A stretch of 20,833 nt of DNA from Amoebophilaceae bacterium UBA1467. GTDB taxonomy: Bacteria > Bacteroidota > Bacteroidia > Cytophagales > Amoebophilaceae. The notes under the pieces are model-generated. The model searched no databases. It was given only the letters and a program-made list of their open reading frames with translations, and was not told the origin of the DNA. Below, piece after piece: positions 18,589-20,833 of the stretch. The translations under genes and the position numbers were made by a program. The DNA lies in assembly GCA_002325615.1 (NCBI GenBank), contig DCSL01000045.1:1-20833 (forward strand), given 5' to 3'. Every line of letters begins with the position of its first letter. The stretch's first letter is position 1.

Positions 18589-18606
18589 ATACTATCTCGA
18601 TAGTAT
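18589..18606. repeat. Palindrome between menA and msrB
   Basis: ATACTATC (18589-18596), two bases, and GATAGTAT (18599-18606) form a perfect 8-base inverted repeat in the 216-base gap upstream of msrB and 42 bases beyond the menA stop. It could be an operator for msrB or part of a menA terminator; there is no T-run. Confidence 0.4.
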
Positions 18607-18648
18607 CGCTCATATAAATGATACTCATTGTACGTTCCTTGACCGTTT

Positions 18649-19569
18649 TTAACAACCAATACTGCGCATCTCAAGTATCAGGCCGACTGACAAAAGCGAA
18701 ACAAAAACTAGTGCGATGAGGACTAAACCTTGTACCTGCTCCGTGAGTTGGGCTGGGTCTTGGCGGCTGATTGCCATGCCGTGCCTCAGTAATAAAGGAA
18801 CTGTGCACAAACAGGCATAAGGCCAGAAGGTATGAACATAGCGCAAAAGAAAGGCCAGCACTGCCACAATGCTTACTGTTAGTATGCCCCAGTGGTAATG
18901 AACAGCAGCCTTTCTTCCGATACGCACAGGAATAGTGTTCTTGCCAACTTGTGCATCTGCACTCAGATCACGGAGATTGTTGACATTGAGCACACCTACA
19001 ACTAAGCTTCCACAACTCATAGCGGGTAATAACCAAATACTGTTAAGCTGCTGCGTATGCAGGTAAAAAGTACTTCCCACTCCCACAAATCCGAAAAAGA
19101 AAAATACTGCTACATCACCCCACCCTTGGTAGCCGTAAGGCTTGTTGCCCATGGTATAGGTAATAGATGCTATCACTGCCAGCACACCCAGGACGATAAA
19201 AAAGCCCAAAGCAACCGGGGAAAGCACTGCCCAATACAGTAGTGCGGCACCTAGACCAAGGATAATCACAACCAGCCACTGCAATGCCCGCTTTACTTGC
19301 TTGAGCGTTACAAGACCCGTTTGGATGGCACTGGGTAGCTTCGCCTTGTTAATAGGATCAGCGCCATGTACAAGATCGCCGTAGTCATTGGCCAGGTTGC
19401 ATGTGATCTGTAACAAAGAGGCTATCAACGCAGCCAATACGCCCACGCGCCAGTCAAAAATTCCCGTAAAGGCTGCCAAAGCACTCCCGAGTCCTATACT
19501 CGATAAAGCTAACGTGATGGTTTCTAAGCGCGTGGCAATCATCCATTTTTTGATGTTGTGCATCAACAT
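18649..19569 (-). CDS. menA: 1,4-dihydroxy-2-naphthoate polyprenyltransferase MenA
   Basis: The 306-residue integral membrane protein shows eight to nine hydrophobic segments and both Asp-rich prenyl-diphosphate motifs of the UbiA superfamily: NLANDYGDLVHGAD (58-71) and NVNNLRDLSADAQVGKNT (about 205-222), followed by RIGRKAA. The MenA-type spacing and the AIQTGLVT segment (81-88) distinguish it from UbiA and heme O synthases. It attaches a polyprenyl chain to DHNA to make demethylmenaquinone, feeding the quinone pool used by complex I (nuoD is in this window). ATG 19569 is preferred; a TTG at 19599 would add ten residues, and ATG 19563 is also possible. It is divergent from the J-domain lipoprotein gene, with 97 bases between starts. 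No other men gene is adjacent. Confidence 0.94.
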   Translation of the reverse strand: MLMHNIKKWMIATRLETITLALSSIGLGSALAAFTGIFDWRVGVLAALIASLLQITCNLANDYGDLVHGADPINKAKLPSAIQTGLVTLKQVKRALQWLVVIILGLGAALLYWAVLSPVALGFFIVLGVLAVIASITYTMGNKPYGYQGWGDVAVFFFFGFVGVGSTFYLHTQQLNSIWLLPAMSCGSLVVGVLNVNNLRDLSADAQVGKNTIPVRIGRKAAVHYHWGILTVSIVAVLAFLLRYVHTFWPYACLCTVPLLLRHGMAISRQDPAQLTEQVQGLVLIALVFVSLLSVGLILEMRSIGC

Positions 19570-19666
19570 ATTGAATTGAGTAATGTTGCTTGCTGACAAG
19601 TTACTCCTAATATTTGTAGTTGTGGTTGCGGGACTTCACAAGGCGAAAGCTGTTGTAAAAATTAGA

Positions 19667-20149
19667 ATGCTCAAAAAAACTTTAATACTGCTGCTATGCG
19701 TTGCCCCATGTTGGATCACTACAGGGTGTCTTCAAAATGATGGCTTACATGACCTAGGTAGAGATGATATCGGCAAAACAAAGAACGCAACATTGCGAAA
19801 CGAAGTAGTTCAACTTTGTTACGAAATACTAGGCGTCGATCGTAATGCAAGCCTTGAAGAGATCAAAAAAGCCTACAGAAAGCTTGCACGTAAGTGGCAC
19901 CCTGATAAGGGAGGCAATAACGAGGTATTTCGAGCTCTTCGGGAAGCTTATGACATACTGACAATATACCTGGAACAAGGGAACGTACCGGAAAATTTGA
20001 AATCGGTCCAAGATTATAAAAGTGTAAAGCAAAGGTTGGAGCACGCGTTAAAGCTTAAGAAGAGCGGACCAATGGAGCCCTGCCCACCAGTAAAGGGCGA
20101 CGTAGTGGTAGACAGCACAACGCACACAACAATAAACGACATTGACTAA
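19667..20149 (+). CDS. J-domain (DnaJ-like) protein, predicted lipoprotein
   Basis: From ATG 19667 the 160-residue protein has a lipoprotein signal: MLKKT, a hydrophobic core, and ITTGC with Cys21 as lipidation site. After a 30-residue linker comes a compact J-domain (about 51-102): [20 protein letters not shown], then [14 protein letters not shown] with the HPD tripeptide at 78-80, and [13 protein letters not shown]. No Gly/Phe-rich, zinc-finger or substrate-binding domains of true DnaJ follow; the tail is polar and ends [10 protein letters not shown]. The HPD motif implies that it can stimulate an Hsp70, yet the signal places it outside the cytoplasm. An ATG at 19583 would add 28 residues including another hydrophobic stretch and is less typical. 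Next to it on the right is transposase debris. Confidence 0.85.
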   Translation: MLKKTLILLLCVAPCWITTGCLQNDGLHDLGRDDIGKTKNATLRNEVVQLCYEILGVDRNASLEEIKKAYRKLARKWHPDKGGNNEVFRALREAYDILTIYLEQGNVPENLKSVQDYKSVKQRLEHALKLKKSGPMEPCPPVKGDVVVDSTTHTTINDID

Positions 20150-20397
20150 CAGGGCGAAGCGTTATCTGGTGGATAAGGTGGGCATACAATAGAGCAAGTC
20201 TTAGGAAGCACAAGGCCTGGTTCGGAGGATTCAAAGTCCGCTATGTAACCTGGATAAAGACCCACTTCCAACATGTATTGGAGACCCTAGCTTACAGCTT
20301 ATATAGACTCTCAAGGGTTGTTGTGTTCCATGAACCGAGGAGAAGTGTGAAACCGAACCAAGAAGCCTCCAAAGAAGGGCACGAAGTCAACGGGTAA
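20146..20397 (+). pseudogene. Remnant of an IS5-like transposase
   Basis: Two adjoining reading frames give short pieces that look like one transposase. The frame from 20151 reads RAKRYLVDKVGIQ and stops, resembling the KRHLVVDTLG segment inside the DDE domain of IS5-type enzymes. The frame open from 20146 to the TAA at 20395-20397 contains KHKAWFGG and FKVRYVTWIKTH, then HVLETLAYSLYRLS, resembling the C-terminal helix of the same group. The DDE core between them is missing, so the gene is deleted and frameshifted. No terminal inverted repeat was found. The assignment rests on remembered family patterns. Confidence 0.5.
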
Positions 20398-20743
20398 TTA
20401 TCTTGCAATAGTCTTAAGACGCAATAATGAGGTAAATACCCCAATGGTTGTATCAATCGTGAGGCAAATTATTTAAAAATCACCTGGCAAGTGATCAATA
20501 CGCTGCGCCTGGCTAGTCACAAGTACCATTTTCTTACCCACCTGTGCATGTATCTAGATGGGTGTCCTGTAGCGCAGCCAATACCTGTTTCCATGACACA
20601 TGATTAGCAAAAACATATACTACTCCACTGCTCACATGCTGACCAATAATGGGTAGCCAAGAAGCTGGCAACACCTAGACACCCACCAAAGCTCCCTTGC
20701 AAAGCCGCCAAAGGCCAATGTGATTGTCTCATTGAAGAAAAAA
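20398..20743. other. Stretch without an intact recognisable gene
   Basis: No convincing gene is seen. On the minus strand a short ORF (20534-20674, GTG start) and a continuing piece in the next frame (20473-20529, ending VTSQAQRIDHLPGDF) read like one protein broken by a frameshift, but I do not recognise it. The plus strand is open only in short pieces. Confidence 0.35.
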
Positions 20744-20833
20744 GCTACAAACCATGGCAAGACCCGAGCTACAAACCATGGCAAGACCCGAGCCACAAAC
20801 CATGGCAAGACCCGAGCTACAAACCATGGCAAG
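20744..20833. repeat. 24-base direct tandem repeat, 3.75 copies, cut by the right edge
   Basis: The unit begins GCTACAAACC and ends AGACCCGA. Copies start at 20744, 20768, 20792 and 20816; the last is cut after 18 bases. The copies are identical except for one T-to-C change at 20794. Because the unit is a multiple of three, open frames translate as octapeptide repeats: ATNHGKTR, YKPWQDPS or LQTMARPE on plus and PWFVARVL on minus. The single change is silent only in the ATNHGKTR and PWFVARVL frames. Whether any frame is expressed cannot be decided from this window. Confidence 0.9.

Noticed and set aside
20219..20245. GGTTCGGAGGATTCAAAGTCC resembling a tRNA T-arm
   Set aside because: No acceptor stem or anticodon arm can be formed around it, and it lies in the transposase-like frame.
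20632..20832. 66-codon minus-strand ORF made of PWFVARVL repeats
   Set aside because: Its start lies inside the tandem repeat and every in-phase frame yields an octapeptide repeat, so openness is not evidence of coding.

Overview
The window looks like chromosomal DNA of a Bacteroidota (Cytophagales-like) bacterium. NuoD, ParC/ParE, the alpha/beta hydrolase, CvpA and the M28 peptidase all read as Bacteroidota-type family members from remembered family patterns, and most genes lack a Shine-Dalgarno sequence, as is usual in that phylum. Two lipoproteins with lysozyme and J-domain architectures, a separated nuo gene and transposase debris would fit a host-associated, rearranged genome such as a relative of the Amoebophilaceae, but that placement is inference.

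Left part (1-7351). On the minus strand lie a C-terminally cut M28 peptidase of the glutaminyl-cyclase type and a complete nuoD with no other complex I gene beside it. On the plus strand follow a GH24 lysozyme lipoprotein, a secreted protein of unknown function, prfB (RF2) with a classical programmed +1 frameshift, an Lrp/AsnC regulator, a CvpA-type membrane protein and an alpha/beta hydrolase.

Middle (7352-17881). A 539-base non-coding stretch with several good stem-loops precedes clpB. It is followed closely by a PHP-domain endonuclease Q. Convergent to these are parE and parC (topoisomerase IV, minus strand, parE first). ffh (SRP GTPase) is divergent from parE.

Right part (17882-20833). 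msrB and menA are on the minus strand. Divergent from menA is a small lipoprotein with an intact J-domain. Beyond it the coding density collapses: there is a fragmentary IS5-like transposase remnant, a stretch without a recognisable intact gene, and a 24-base tandem repeat running off the right edge.

Functionally this is mostly housekeeping: respiration (nuoD, menA), translation termination, protein quality control and targeting (clpB, msrB, ffh), DNA topology and repair (parC, parE, EndoQ). Accessory character is concentrated in the exported proteins (2224-4036, 19667-20149) and at the right end. I found no tRNA, rRNA or CRISPR array, and no clear novel multi-gene system. The best leads are the exported J-domain protein, the structured leader of clpB, the Cys-type lysozyme and the terminal repeat.
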